Part shown: positions 1 through 8,782 of the stretch, one piece after another
Numbering within the stretch: the stretch's first letter is position 1
How the letters are laid out: each line of letters opens with the position of its first letter
Assembly: GCA_903904515.1 (NCBI GenBank)
Contig: CAIVCR010000068.1
Coordinates: 1 to 64,000, forward strand
Source: an uncultured Bacteroidia bacterium
GTDB taxonomy: Bacteria; Bacteroidota; Bacteroidia; Bacteroidales; Prolixibacteraceae
Direction of reading: 5' to 3'
DNA: 64,000 bases
Position numbers and translations under genes: made by a program
Notes under the pieces: generated by a model
The model's input: only the letters and a program-made list of their open reading frames with translations
Database searches by the model: none
Told to the model about the DNA's origin: nothing

Positions 1-52
1 CCCGGTCTACACCTTCGGCTAAATTGGATGCTCCAGAGAACATTGTTGTCAT
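1..52 (-). CDS. coxB: cytochrome c oxidase subunit II, N-terminal fragment (cut by window edge)
   Basis: Reading leftward from an ATG at 52 gives MTTMFSGASNLAEGVDR before the window ends. The FSGASN-x-x-EGVD start is what I recall for Bacteroidota CuA subunit II proteins just before the first membrane helix; the match is from memory. It begins 10 bases after the stop of the subunit IV gene, so it is the last visible gene of the oxidase operon. The CuA domain lies outside the window and cannot be checked. A second in-frame ATG at 43 is an alternative start. Without this fragment the operon would appear to lack subunit II. Confidence 0.7.
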   Translation of the reverse strand, partial: MTTMFSGASNLAEGVDR

Positions 53-62
53 AGTATGGAAA

Positions 63-347
63 TTATCTGAAATAATAATCAATAAATGTGATCACAATTA
101 TTATCGCGAACAGAAGGAATACCCCTCCAACCATCAAACGTAAAATAAGATTTTCGAATTTGAGGTGCATAAAATACGTTAATACAATAAAGGTTTTAAT
201 CGATGCAAGAGTTAACGCCATTGCCACGGTAAAAGCGCCAAGGTGCATTTTAATGACCAAAATTGTGATCGTTGTAAGACTTAACAGAACAAGCAACACT
301 TTAAAATTCAGCGCATAGCTTGTAACATGACTGTTGTGGTTATCCAT
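63..347 (-). CDS. cytochrome c oxidase subunit IV (prokaryotic COX4 type)
   Basis: A 94-residue protein with three predicted membrane segments (about residues 13-33, 38-60 and 68-90). The central TFIVLTYFMHLKFE stretch resembles the short subunit IV of bacterial caa3/aa3 oxidases (COX4_pro, related to CyoD), an accessory assembly or stability subunit of the heme-copper oxidase. It lies between the subunit III gene upstream and the subunit II gene downstream on the same strand. The family call is firm from length, topology and context; the subunit has no catalytic residues to check. Confidence 0.85.
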   Translation of the reverse strand: MDNHNSHVTSYALNFKVLLVLLSLTTITILVIKMHLGAFTVAMALTLASIKTFIVLTYFMHLKFENLILRLMVGGVFLLFAIIIVITFIDYYFR

Positions 348-482
348 TCGATATAGCTTTGAAATTCAATTAATAAACACTAAAAAACACACTTAATTTC
401 TACTTATTTCCACTGTATTTCTACTCATTTCCCTTTATTTCTGACCTGTATAATCTTAGTTTAGAAATACATTCTCCGGATT

Positions 483-1103
483 CTAGGTAATTAAATAGAG
501 TAACGGGAACAGGAAAATCCAGATTAAATCGACCAAATGCCAATATAGAGCTCCGTTTTCGTGCAATAAGAAATGCTCCTCGTTAATTCGACCAGACTTT
601 ATCTTAAGCATGATAATGGTTAATAATATCCCACCCACAACAACGTGGAAGAGGTGTAATCCGGTCATCAGGAAGTAGAGTCCAAAAAACATGATCTCTC
701 CGTGGGGCAGATTCCGCATCACATCAGAACCCGGATAAAGGTGAAGTGCAAATTTATGACCGTATTCAAAATACTTGTTCATCAAAAAGACACCTGCCAA
801 TAGGATTGTAAAAAATATCAAACCAATTGCCAGATTTTTCTGCTTTTTCTGTATGGCAGTCAGGGACATGGCAACCGTCATACTACTTACCAGCAGCACC
901 ACGGTGTTGGTTGCTCCAATGAACGCATTGAGTTCCATGGCGGCATGGTGAAAATCTTCTCCATATTTGGAGCGCATTACCGCATAAACGATAAAGAGCC
1001 CGCCAAATAGAAAAAGTTCAGTAAAAAGGAATAGCCACATACCCATTTTCCCGGTATCGCTATCCATATATTCGCTGTGTTCGCTATGTTCAGTTGTCGA
1101 CAT
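483..1103 (-). CDS. coxC: cytochrome c oxidase subunit III
   Basis: A 206-residue membrane protein of the heme-copper oxidase subunit III family. Its N-terminus carries the MGMWLFLFTELFLFGGLF segment, and the end has HLVDLIWIFLFPLLYL, both typical of the family. Five membrane helices are expected for this short form, which lacks the first two helices of the mitochondrial protein. Subunit III packs against subunit I and helps sustain proton uptake. It starts 26 bases after the coxA stop, so the two are almost certainly co-transcribed. A 135-base gap separates it from subunit IV. Confidence 0.93.
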   Translation of the reverse strand: MSTTEHSEHSEYMDSDTGKMGMWLFLFTELFLFGGLFIVYAVMRSKYGEDFHHAAMELNAFIGATNTVVLLVSSMTVAMSLTAIQKKQKNLAIGLIFFTILLAGVFLMNKYFEYGHKFALHLYPGSDVMRNLPHGEIMFFGLYFLMTGLHLFHVVVGGILLTIIMLKIKSGRINEEHFLLHENGALYWHLVDLIWIFLFPLLYLIT

Positions 1104-1129
1104 AAATTCTGGTGTATTATTCTGCTTGA

Positions 1130-2743
1130 TTATTTCGTATACGGGTTATCAAAAACATAAGGTTCGCGTGTAATAACAGGTATCTCATCAAAATTTTCAT
1201 GAGGTGGTGGCGAAGGGATCTGCCATTCAAGGGTAACACCATGCCATGGATTTGCAGGGGCAATTGCGCCACGTCTGGAATGGTAAATAAGGTTGGAAAT
1301 CATCGTTATCAAACCAGCGAAAAGAATAATTGCTCCGATGGTTGAGATGGTTTGTCCCAATTGAAATTTTGGATCATAATCGAAATAACGGCGAGGCATA
1401 CCCTGAATACCCATGATAAACATCGGGAAATAGAGGAGGTTAAATCCGGTAAAAATAATTCCCCAACCAATATTGGCCCACCTGATATGGTACATCCGTC
1501 CATAGATTTTAGGAAACCAGTAATGAATCCCCGCAAAAAATCCGAATCCCATACCACCGAAGATGATGTAATGGAAATGGGCTACCACAAAATCGGTATT
1601 GTGAACCTGGATATCAGTTGCTACTGAACCAAGGGTAAGACCGGTAAAACCACCGATTGTAAACAGGAATATAAAGGAGATTGCATACAGCAGGGGTGGC
1701 TGAAGATCGACAGATCCGCCGTACATCGTTGAAAGCCAGTTAAATACTTTTATAGCACTTGGAATAGCCACCAAAAATGTAAGTAATGAGAAGAACCAGC
1801 GTGATTCATAGCTCATCCCTGATGTAAACATATGATGTCCCCAGACAAAATAACCCACCAGGGCGATTGCCAGACTTGAGAAAACGATCGGAACATATCC
1901 AAACACCGGCTTCTGACTAAATGTCGGGAATATTTCGGTAACAACTCCCATAGCCGGGAGGATCATCACATACACCGCGGGATGCGAATAGATCCAGAAA
2001 AGGTGCTGGTATAAAACAGGGTCACCACCGAGTTTGGGATCAAAGAAACCCACATGTAATGTGCGTTCGGCAATAACCATGAGTAATGTTATTCCAACTA
2101 CAGGGGTAGCCAGAAGCTGAATCCATGCCGTTGCATAAAGTGACCATGGGAAGAGCGGCATTCTGAACCAGGTCATCCCTGGGGCACGCATGGTGTGGAT
2201 GGTAACGATAAAGTTCAAACCAGTGAGGATGGAGGCAAAACCAAGCGTAAAAGCAGCAACCAGCGCTATAACCACATTCGATGATGCCTCGGCACTATAT
2301 GGGACATAAAAAGTCCAGCCTGTATCGGGTGAATGACCATGGGCAAATTGAGAATAGAGTGCAATACACGCACCACCAAGAAACAGATAAAACGAAAAGA
2401 GGTTCAGCTTAGGGAAGGCTACATCCTTCGCCCCAATCATGATGGGAAGCATGATATTCCCAAACACAGCAGCCAATCCGGGAATTACCACAATGAAAAT
2501 CATGATGACTCCATGAAGGGTAAACATCGCATTGTAAGTCTGAGCTGACATGATGGTTTCACCGGGAGCTACCTTTTCGATTTTCATCAATAGTCCTAAT
2601 ACAGCAGCACTTAAAAAGAAAGTGACAATGCAATAGAAATAAAGGAGTCCGATTCGTTTATGATCCGTAGAACTTAACCACGACCAGAGTCCGGTCTTGT
2701 GATTAAGGTAATTTAAGGGAGCAGTTGTTGTTTGATTGTTCAT
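1130..2743 (-). CDS. coxA: cytochrome c oxidase subunit I, A2-type heme-copper oxidase
   Basis: The 537-residue catalytic subunit reduces O2 to water and pumps protons across the inner membrane. Visible ligands: His77 (low-spin heme a), His254 and Tyr258 in YSHPAVY (CuB and the cross-linked Tyr), His303-His304 (CuB), His389 (heme a3) and His391 (heme a). The YSHP motif in place of the XGHPEV motif places it in the A2 subfamily, where a Tyr-Ser pair replaces the glutamate at the end of the D channel. The start ATG overlaps the stop of the upstream SCO gene by four bases, indicating translational coupling. Family assignment is firm; the A2 subtype rests on that motif. Confidence 0.97.
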   Translation of the reverse strand: MNNQTTTAPLNYLNHKTGLWSWLSSTDHKRIGLLYFYCIVTFFLSAAVLGLLMKIEKVAPGETIMSAQTYNAMFTLHGVIMIFIVVIPGLAAVFGNIMLPIMIGAKDVAFPKLNLFSFYLFLGGACIALYSQFAHGHSPDTGWTFYVPYSAEASSNVVIALVAAFTLGFASILTGLNFIVTIHTMRAPGMTWFRMPLFPWSLYATAWIQLLATPVVGITLLMVIAERTLHVGFFDPKLGGDPVLYQHLFWIYSHPAVYVMILPAMGVVTEIFPTFSQKPVFGYVPIVFSSLAIALVGYFVWGHHMFTSGMSYESRWFFSLLTFLVAIPSAIKVFNWLSTMYGGSVDLQPPLLYAISFIFLFTIGGFTGLTLGSVATDIQVHNTDFVVAHFHYIIFGGMGFGFFAGIHYWFPKIYGRMYHIRWANIGWGIIFTGFNLLYFPMFIMGIQGMPRRYFDYDPKFQLGQTISTIGAIILFAGLITMISNLIYHSRRGAIAPANPWHGVTLEWQIPSPPPHENFDEIPVITREPYVFDNPYTK

Positions 2744-3522
2744 TCTTTGATTTCTTTAGATGATTTTCTCCTTGAAATAATTAGCAAAAAAGCTACAAAA
2801 AAAAGTCCGATGATCAGTGTAAAAGAGCCAAGTAACCGGGTAAACTGCAACGTATACCCTTTGCTTTGAGCGTCATAGGCAAAACAATAATCAAAGATCT
2901 TGGAGCTGGTAGGACGAGCCTGCCCTTTTTGAGCTTCGACCACGGCCATCTTCACATCAAACGGAAGATAAGTAATCCCATAAAGATAACGGGTGATCTT
3001 TCCCTTTGGACTTAACATTATAATTGTCGAAGGATGGGCGAAGTCCAGTCCGGTTGGTTTATACCTAAAACCAACAGCTTCAGTTATTTTCTGAATATTT
3101 TCCAGTTCACCGGTCAGGTAAGTCCAGCTGGCGCGGTCTTTCTCTTTTATTTTCTGAACAAAATTCTGCTTTTTAATCCTCGCCTTCTCTGGGGTATCCT
3201 TGGTATTGAAGCTGATGGTGATAATATCGAAATCTTTTCCCAGTGACATATCCATTTTACTGATCACATCGGCAACACCATCCAATAGCGGGCTGCACAA
3301 TCCGGGGCAGTCAAAATAGACAAACGAAAGGATCGTTGGTTTGTTAATTATACTCCCCAGCGAAACGGTGTCGTTTTTCTCATTAATAAATTTCAAACCA
3401 AGTGGTATTGTCTCGCCAAGCTTCTCCACAATACCGATTTCAGTATCCCGTTGAACCGGCAACTGAGCCCAGGTATTGAGAACCAATACACTTAACAATA
3501 ACACAAGCGATAAACGTTTCAT
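2740..3522 (-). CDS. SCO1/SenC family copper chaperone
   Basis: A thioredoxin-fold copper chaperone that loads or reduces the CuA site of oxidase subunit II. The chosen ATG at 3522 opens MKRLSLVLLLSVLVLNTWAQ, a clear signal peptide. A longer frame from 3669 would run deep into the upstream cytochrome c gene and was rejected. The mature protein has the copper motif CPGLC and a conserved downstream His (DFAHPST). A C-terminal helix (about residues 230-250) followed by basic residues probably anchors it in the membrane. It ends with an ATGA overlap with coxA, which fits its role in assembling this oxidase. Confidence 0.93.
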   Translation of the reverse strand: MKRLSLVLLLSVLVLNTWAQLPVQRDTEIGIVEKLGETIPLGLKFINEKNDTVSLGSIINKPTILSFVYFDCPGLCSPLLDGVADVISKMDMSLGKDFDIITISFNTKDTPEKARIKKQNFVQKIKEKDRASWTYLTGELENIQKITEAVGFRYKPTGLDFAHPSTIIMLSPKGKITRYLYGITYLPFDVKMAVVEAQKGQARPTSSKIFDYCFAYDAQSKGYTLQFTRLLGSFTLIIGLFFVAFLLIISRRKSSKEIKE

Positions 3523-3532
3523 TTTATTTTTT

Positions 3533-4441
3533 TTAATCATTTTCTTTTCGGCCACCTGCCCGATAAATTGCCCTGATTTGGAGCAACACATAGATAATAA
3601 ATCCCCATGCACCAAAGACAGCGATGGTATAAGAGAGCAGCAGCCAGATTGGTGCTTTTGAAACAACATTCCACATTGCCCGCTTTTCTGTGAGCGGAGG
3701 ACGGTACGTTGGTACTCCGATAACTAAGGAGGTATCTGCTTTTGTTTCTCCAAATGCAACATCATTGGTCAAACTTGCAACCAATTGTACATAACCCGTA
3801 GAATCGCCGGGGAGATCTTTTGGAAAGTTAAATACAGCTTTCCCCAATGCATCGGTAGTACGAGGCTCGTCAACAAGCAGATACCCAAAATATCTTTTTG
3901 CAAATAATTTTACCTCTGCACCTGCAAGCGGCTGGTTGACCTTATCCTTTACCCCCGATATGGAAGCCTGAACCTGATTTGTCTCCTTCAACCAGCTTAA
4001 GACGATTTTTACATTTTGAGCAGACGTCCCGGCAGCTGCAGACGCTGAAGCAATCTCCTGCTTATAACTTGGGTTGAAACTCCTCACAAATGAGATTACT
4101 CTCCAAAGATCAGTTGCTGAAAGTGTATTTTTGAACGAAGGCATTGGCCCGCGCCCGGATATCAGCTTATATTGCATGGCACCGTCTGAATTGCCCTGCA
4201 TTTTGGCAGAAGCCATATCCGGCGGAGGTGGAACAAGGGGAATCGCATTATTCTTTCCCGGTTCTCCGTGACAAGACTTACAATTGGTATAATACAGATC
4301 TGACCCGGCCTTGCGTGAAGCATCATCAAAGGCAAACGGACTCTTTCTGGTTTCATTTTCAGCAGGCACCACCCAAACCTGAGCAGATAAGCGCAAAGAG
4401 ATCAGAACGATCAATAGCAGTGAAAAATATCTTTTAATCAT
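3533..4441 (-). CDS. membrane-anchored monoheme cytochrome c with Ig-like insert
   Basis: A 302-residue exported protein: signal peptide at residues 1-21 (ending LRLSAQ), a cytochrome c domain with the heme site CKSCH and a likely distal Met in GPMPSF, a middle beta-rich region (about 145-235) resembling an extracellular Ig-like or carboxypeptidase-regulatory fold, and a single C-terminal membrane helix (about 265-290). It sits between the NrfD gene and the SCO gene with short gaps. I infer that it accepts electrons from the iron-sulfur/NrfD module and passes them to the CuA centre of the oxidase. No close named homologue is claimed. Confidence 0.85.
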   Translation of the reverse strand: MIKRYFSLLLIVLISLRLSAQVWVVPAENETRKSPFAFDDASRKAGSDLYYTNCKSCHGEPGKNNAIPLVPPPPDMASAKMQGNSDGAMQYKLISGRGPMPSFKNTLSATDLWRVISFVRSFNPSYKQEIASASAAAGTSAQNVKIVLSWLKETNQVQASISGVKDKVNQPLAGAEVKLFAKRYFGYLLVDEPRTTDALGKAVFNFPKDLPGDSTGYVQLVASLTNDVAFGETKADTSLVIGVPTYRPPLTEKRAMWNVVSKAPIWLLLSYTIAVFGAWGFIIYVLLQIRAIYRAGGRKEND

Positions 4442-4458
4442 TGGTATTATGTTAGCGA

Positions 4459-5805
4459 TTATTCTTTGGTTTTACTATCCAGTTCGTTTTGTTCCTCAGC
4501 GACCTCCCAGATTGGGATAACAGGGAAAAACTTAACAAGAATAGTTATAATGATAACTGCAAGTATTATTGTCCCCATCGTAATGGCTGATTCAACAATT
4601 GTCGGATGATAAACCATCCATTCATGCGGAACACGCTGAATGGGTAAAAAAGGATGATCCTGAGTCGGTACAACAATGATAAAACGTTTAAACCATGCGG
4701 CTACCAAAACAAAAACTGAGATAACAAACATGGGAAATGGCTTTCTGAAAAATTTAAAGAGCAGTAAGATAATTGGAATAACCAATCCCAATAACTGAAC
4801 ACTCCAAAACATCAGTGCATACTCACCTACAAAAAGGTCGTGCAAATGAATTGCTTCCGCAGTTTTCATTTTAAAACCGGGGACAAGGTATTCATTGATA
4901 TTAAAATAGAGATAAACAATGGATACCAGTACCAGCAATTTTCCCATCATATCAAAATGATGCGTTGTTAAATATTTATCCAGTTTATAATTTACCCGCA
5001 CAAAATACATCAGAATAACCACGGCTGCCGAACCCGCTACAAAGGCACCGGTGAGGAAATAAGGTCCGAAAATTGAACTATCCCACCCCGGCCTTAGCGT
5101 AACAGCAAAAAGCCAGGAGGTTACCGTATGAATGGCAAAGGCCGTAGGAATGATCAGTATCAACATAATCCTCACCGCTTTCATAAGTATCTGGTACTGT
5201 TTTGGAGTATGATTCCACTTAACTGAAAGAATCTCATAGGTTTGCTGGAGCCACTTCGGAGTGTGTCCCATGCGCCCTTTGCTGATAGCCAGATCGGGAA
5301 TAAGTGGAAGAAAATAGAGCAAGGTGCTAATAACCAAATAGGTCGTCACTACCGTAACGTCCCAGATAATCGGAGATTGGATCCTGCCATAGAGAAAAAC
5401 ATAAGGGAGCCGCTCAGGGCGTCCCATATCGGATACAATGACTAATCCTGCGATAGCCGCAAAAGCCACTGCAATGATCTCAGCAATCCGCGCAATCGGT
5501 TTGACCCACTTAAGACCTATCAGCCCCAGAACAGAACTAATTAACATTCCGACAAGACTTGTGGCAACAAAAAATACAAAGTTGGCAATATACATTCCCC
5601 AACTGATATAATCACGAAGGCCTGTCACAATCAATCCCTTGTCAAACTGGATGTAATAGGCATAAATACACGCTAAAAGCGAGATACCTAAAAATCCCAT
5701 CCAAACAATAAATCCCTGGGTAATTCCAACAGGTCTTAATATATCAGCTGCAATAGAATCGAGTTTTTTGTTGTGCAAAAAATCGGTATTTACTTCTGAT
5801 GCCAT
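4459..5805 (-). CDS. NrfD/PsrC family membrane subunit (quinol-interacting)
   Basis: A 448-residue polytopic protein with about ten membrane helices, of the NrfD/PsrC/HybB/DsrP superfamily that includes ActC and ActF of alternative complex III. Family members bind quinol at the periplasmic side and pass electrons to an adjacent iron-sulfur subunit. The conserved early segment YISWGMYIANFVFFVATS and the SDMGRPERL loop are visible. It follows the 4Fe-4S protein gene by 99 bases, a gap containing a palindromic repeat, and precedes the cytochrome c gene by 17 bases. With no molybdopterin subunit nearby, a menaquinol:cytochrome c oxidoreductase role is the most economical inference. Confidence 0.88.
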   Translation of the reverse strand: MASEVNTDFLHNKKLDSIAADILRPVGITQGFIVWMGFLGISLLACIYAYYIQFDKGLIVTGLRDYISWGMYIANFVFFVATSLVGMLISSVLGLIGLKWVKPIARIAEIIAVAFAAIAGLVIVSDMGRPERLPYVFLYGRIQSPIIWDVTVVTTYLVISTLLYFLPLIPDLAISKGRMGHTPKWLQQTYEILSVKWNHTPKQYQILMKAVRIMLILIIPTAFAIHTVTSWLFAVTLRPGWDSSIFGPYFLTGAFVAGSAAVVILMYFVRVNYKLDKYLTTHHFDMMGKLLVLVSIVYLYFNINEYLVPGFKMKTAEAIHLHDLFVGEYALMFWSVQLLGLVIPIILLLFKFFRKPFPMFVISVFVLVAAWFKRFIIVVPTQDHPFLPIQRVPHEWMVYHPTIVESAITMGTIILAVIIITILVKFFPVIPIWEVAEEQNELDSKTKE

Positions 5806-5860
5806 AATTTTGGTTATTTATTTTAAATATTCAATGCGTTATATGTCATATTTTTTGATT

Positions 5861-5888
5861 GTAGAGACGCAGCACGCTGCGTCTCTAC
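5861..5888. repeat. perfect 13-bp palindromic repeat element
   Basis: GTAGAGACGCAGC, then AC, then the exact reverse complement of the first arm. It lies in the 99-base gap between the 4Fe-4S and NrfD genes of the respiratory operon, with no T-run, so it is not an obvious terminator. Nearly the same half-element recurs inside the large kinase gene at 63983-64000, indicating a dispersed family. In this operon it could stabilise or process the mRNA. Confidence 0.85.
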
Positions 5889-5904
5889 ATAATAATTTGA
5901 TATA

Positions 5905-6876
5905 TTATGTCGTTTCCTGAACAGGGTCTTTTTCCTCCTTGAATTCAAACAACCTGTTTTTTGGAGGGAGATAATAAACACGTGGTTTTGTACCCAGTTC
6001 TGGCATTAACTGATAACCGGCATTTACACGGAGCAGTTCACTTAAACGGAAGGTCTCTTTTGTAGTGCCATTGGTAACTGCGTCCTGATTTTCGTCACCA
6101 AAATAGTAAACGCCATTCGGACAAGCAGATACACAATATGGTAGTTTGCCTTCCCGAAGACGGTCAGAGCTGAACAGACATTTGGTGATCGTTCCTTTCC
6201 GTTGCGGAATGTTAAGCTCAATATTGTAGGGTTTACCTTTATCACTCTCTGCCATCAACGGCTCTTCCCAATGAAACAGGCGGGCAGAATAAGGACATGC
6301 TGCAATGCAAAAACGACACCCGATACACCGCTCATTATCAATCAATACGATCCCATCCTGACGCTTGAAAGTTGCATCAACAGGACAAACAGCCACGCAG
6401 GGTGGATTATCGCAATGCTGACAGGGCTTTGGCATAAAATAGGGTGCGGTATGCTCCGACTCCTGCATAACCAGCGTATTGATGTGATATTCATAAGGGC
6501 GCAAATGGTGAGCCCCCTGGCAGGCAGAGATACACTTGCGGGCATTCCGGCACTTTGCCAGGTCAATGACCATCACAAAGCGATGACCCTTTAATCCTTC
6601 ACGACCCTGCTTCTGCAATTGGTCGGTGTCAACTCTGACATCCTTGATCTGGTCTTTGGGAACTTCAACAATCCGGTTATCGGATGTAAGCACCTTAACC
6701 ATATCATGACCGGGCTTCGATTCTTCATACTTATAGCCCGAATAGATTGCAGCGCCGCCGACTGCAGCTACAGCGCCTGCCAATCCAAAATTCTTAAAAA
6801 AAGCACGCCTGGAATTTACGTTCTCCTTTTCCCGGTTCGTGTGATCATGACCGGTATCGTTACTGTTATGACTCAT
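5905..6876 (-). CDS. Tat-exported 4Fe-4S ferredoxin-type electron transfer protein (DsrO/PsrB-like)
   Basis: A 323-residue protein with a twin-arginine signal (SRRAFFKNFGLAGAVAAVGG, about residues 22-41), so the folded protein is probably exported. Four Cys groups follow: CRNARKCISAC, CQHCDNPPCVAVCP, CIGCRFCIAACP and a split pair (KC ... YCVSACP). This is the four-cluster layout of PsrB, DmsB, DsrO and TtrB proteins. It would relay electrons from the NrfD partner downstream to the membrane-anchored cytochrome c. No molybdopterin catalytic subunit lies next to it, so it appears to be a pure electron-transfer subunit. An N-terminal His/Asp-rich stretch precedes the Tat motif. Confidence 0.9.
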   Translation of the reverse strand: MSHNSNDTGHDHTNREKENVNSRRAFFKNFGLAGAVAAVGGAAIYSGYKYEESKPGHDMVKVLTSDNRIVEVPKDQIKDVRVDTDQLQKQGREGLKGHRFVMVIDLAKCRNARKCISACQGAHHLRPYEYHINTLVMQESEHTAPYFMPKPCQHCDNPPCVAVCPVDATFKRQDGIVLIDNERCIGCRFCIAACPYSARLFHWEEPLMAESDKGKPYNIELNIPQRKGTITKCLFSSDRLREGKLPYCVSACPNGVYYFGDENQDAVTNGTTKETFRLSELLRVNAGYQLMPELGTKPRVYYLPPKNRLFEFKEEKDPVQETT

Positions 6877-6902
6877 AAATGGGGGAAGTTTATTCAGTTT
6901 GT

Positions 6903-7259
6903 TTACAGCTTTAAGCGAAGACTATCAAGCGGTATGGATTTTATAGTGGTAAGAACATATCCTGAGGAGGATATAGATTCTTTTATCTTGCTGGTATCTG
7001 CCAAATCGGGAAAGATTTCAACATAGGCTTTTCCATCCTTAAAGTTGGCCTTAACCTGCTTTACCCCTTTTACAGAACTTAATCCCGATTGTATGGTTTG
7101 TTCACAACCAGTACATGTCATCCCCTGGATCGTTAATTCAAGTGCTGTTACACTTAGTTTTTCCGCAACTGCAGTTTTGACCTCCGGAGCACTTTTTTTA
7201 GGGCTACCATTACTGCATCCAAATGCCAAAAAGAGGCAAAAGACAGTCAAAAATCTCAT
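6903..7259 (-). CDS. heavy-metal-associated (HMA) domain lipoprotein
   Basis: About 118 residues from the ATG at 7259, opening MRFLTVFCLFLAFGC, a lipoprotein signal with lipobox LAFGC. An ATG at 7271 adds only four residues. The body is a ferredoxin-like HMA fold with the metal motif GMTCTGC, as in copper chaperones and the mercury protein MerP. As the first gene of the respiratory operon it may bind copper at the membrane, upstream of SCO-mediated CuA insertion. Metal specificity cannot be read from the sequence. The gap to the 4Fe-4S gene is 26 bases. Confidence 0.85.
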   Translation of the reverse strand: MRFLTVFCLFLAFGCSNGSPKKSAPEVKTAVAEKLSVTALELTIQGMTCTGCEQTIQSGLSSVKGVKQVKANFKDGKAYVEIFPDLADTSKIKESISSSGYVLTTIKSIPLDSLRLKL

Positions 7260-7390
7260 TTGAGCAATCATTAGTTTTTAAAATTTAAATCAAAATCTCA
7301 ATTGGAACAGGCCTTCTGATAATCATAAGTAAAGATGATCCGTCAAAAAACTTACCGCGACAATAAAGTGAAATGAAGTGGCTAAAACTA

Positions 7391-7398
7391 CAAATATA
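7391..7398 (-). promoter_or_regulatory. candidate -7 element for the respiratory operon
   Basis: On the minus strand TATATTTG matches the Bacteroidota -7 consensus TAnnTTTG. A TTTG lies 15 bases further upstream (7414-7417), slightly closer than usual. The leader to the HMA-lipoprotein start would be about 120 bases. Confidence 0.4.
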
Positions 7399-7501
7399 TT
7401 TCTATATTCCAACCAAATCGGCTATATCTTTTGCTGATTCGCTGGTTTAACGCCTATTTTCAAAAATCAAACCATGAAGTGAGGGTTCCATTAAATTCAA
7501 A

Positions 7502-7548
7502 AAGGATTATTCATCCCTGCTTGAGAAAACCCGGAATGAATAATCCTT
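7502..7548 (-). terminator. hairpin terminator, probably of pfkA
   Basis: A 13-bp stem, AAGGATTATTCAT with its complement at 7536-7548, is followed on the minus strand by five T residues. It lies about 130 bases beyond the pfkA stop and before the promoter of the next leftward operon. Confidence 0.65.
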
Positions 7549-7679
7549 AATTGTATTTCCCATCAACGATAATTAAACAAATCGTTAGGTTCAAAAGTTC
7601 ACAGCCGAACTGGATTTTTCACTTTAAAAGACCAAAATAAATGACGTTTTATTTCGCAAACGACCAATTGATTTATAAA

Positions 7680-8702
7680 CTAGGAAGATAGAACCCTGAT
7701 AGAATCCATTAATTTTGGGTTCATCTCTTTGTCGTATTTTATGGCCTTATTAAAAGGAACAAGTGAGATCTCATCGTTTACAATTCCCACCATTACACTC
7801 TGCTGGTCGTCAAGCAAAGTTTCAACTGCCGCTACCCCGAGCCTGCTGGCAAGGATGCGATCAGATGCTGTTGGAGAACCACCACGCTGAATATGACCGA
7901 GGACAGTAACTCTCACATCATATTGAGGATAATCCCGCTCAACCATCTTTGCAATATCGAGAGCCCCACCTGCTTTCTCACCTTCGGCTACAAGCACAAT
8001 TGATGAGTTTTTACTTTGGCGGTAACCCGATTTGATCAGGTTTTCAAGCGTTGTCAAATCGGTGTCTGTTTCAGGAATTAAAACAGCCTCAGCACCTGAG
8101 GCAATACCCCCATTGAGCGCAAGAAATCCGGCATCGCGCCCCATCACTTCAATAAAGAACAACCGCTCATGTGCCGTTGCGGTATCGCGGATCTTATCGA
8201 CTGCCTCAATAATTGTATTTAGTGCCGTGTCGTACCCAACAGTAAAATCGGTTCCAAACAGATCGTTGTCAATAGTTCCGGGAATTCCCACGATGGGAAC
8301 GCCAAACTCCTGGGCGAAAATCCGTGCCCCGGTAAAGGTACCATCACCCCCGATAACAATAAGTGCATCAATACCGGCATTTTTCAGGTTCTGATAAGCC
8401 TTTTCGCGCCCCTCAACGGTCCGGAACTCAATACTTCGGGCCGTCTTTAGAATCGTACCCCCAAGCTGAATAATGTTACTGACGTCGCCTGAAACCAGTG
8501 TTTTTAACGTATTCTCGATCAATCCTTTGTATCCATGAAAGATCCCGACAACCTCACGGCCATAAAAAATGGAGGTTCGTGTTACAGCGCGAACGGCTGC
8601 ATTCATGCCGGGAGCATCACCACCCGATGTTAAAATTCCAATCCTTTTTATTGGACTATCGATATAATCATCTGGCATTGCTTTCCTGTTATCCTTACCC
8701 AT
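7680..8702 (-). CDS. pfkA: ATP-dependent 6-phosphofructokinase
   Basis: A 340-residue phosphofructokinase A, which phosphorylates fructose 6-phosphate in glycolysis. Visible: N-terminal [15 protein letters not shown], the ATP-site [10 protein letters not shown], the catalytic TIDND with its basic Asp, and [14 protein letters not shown]. The Gly in GGDGT, where PPi-dependent enzymes carry Asp, fits ATP use. Compared with the roughly 320-residue bacterial norm it has a short hydrophilic N-terminal extension. It lies downstream of ispH (80-base gap) with its own -7 element at 8724-8731, so it may be transcribed separately as well as by read-through. Confidence 0.97.
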   Translation of the reverse strand: MGKDNRKAMPDDYIDSPIKRIGILTSGGDAPGMNAAVRAVTRTSIFYGREVVGIFHGYKGLIENTLKTLVSGDVSNIIQLGGTILKTARSIEFRTVEGREKAYQNLKNAGIDALIVIGGDGTFTGARIFAQEFGVPIVGIPGTIDNDLFGTDFTVGYDTALNTIIEAVDKIRDTATAHERLFFIEVMGRDAGFLALNGGIASGAEAVLIPETDTDLTTLENLIKSGYRQSKNSSIVLVAEGEKAGGALDIAKMVERDYPQYDVRVTVLGHIQRGGSPTASDRILASRLGVAAVETLLDDQQSVMVGIVNDEISLVPFNKAIKYDKEMNPKLMDSIRVLSS

Positions 8703-8723
8703 AATCTTTTAATTTAATCCGTG

Positions 8724-8731
8724 CAAATTTA
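8724..8731 (-). promoter_or_regulatory. candidate -7 element for pfkA
   Basis: TAAATTTG on the minus strand, 21 bases before the pfkA ATG, matches TAnnTTTG. No clear -33 TTG is visible, so this is a partial promoter match. Confidence 0.42.
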
Positions 8732-8782
8732 ACCGCGAAAGCGGTCCGTCAGGGAAAACTACCGTTAAATTTACTTCAAATT

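Larger units (their letters stand above)
7272..7679. other. intergenic region before the respiratory operon
   Basis: No credible gene in 408 bases. It holds a candidate promoter for the leftward operon (7391-7398) and a hairpin terminator (7502-7548). The terminator probably serves pfkA, which ends at 7680 on the same strand. Confidence 0.6.

Noticed and set aside
3523..3669. Upstream extension of the SCO gene to a start at 3669.
   Set aside because: It covers 137 bases of the cytochrome c gene and precedes a clear signal peptide starting at the ATG at 3522.
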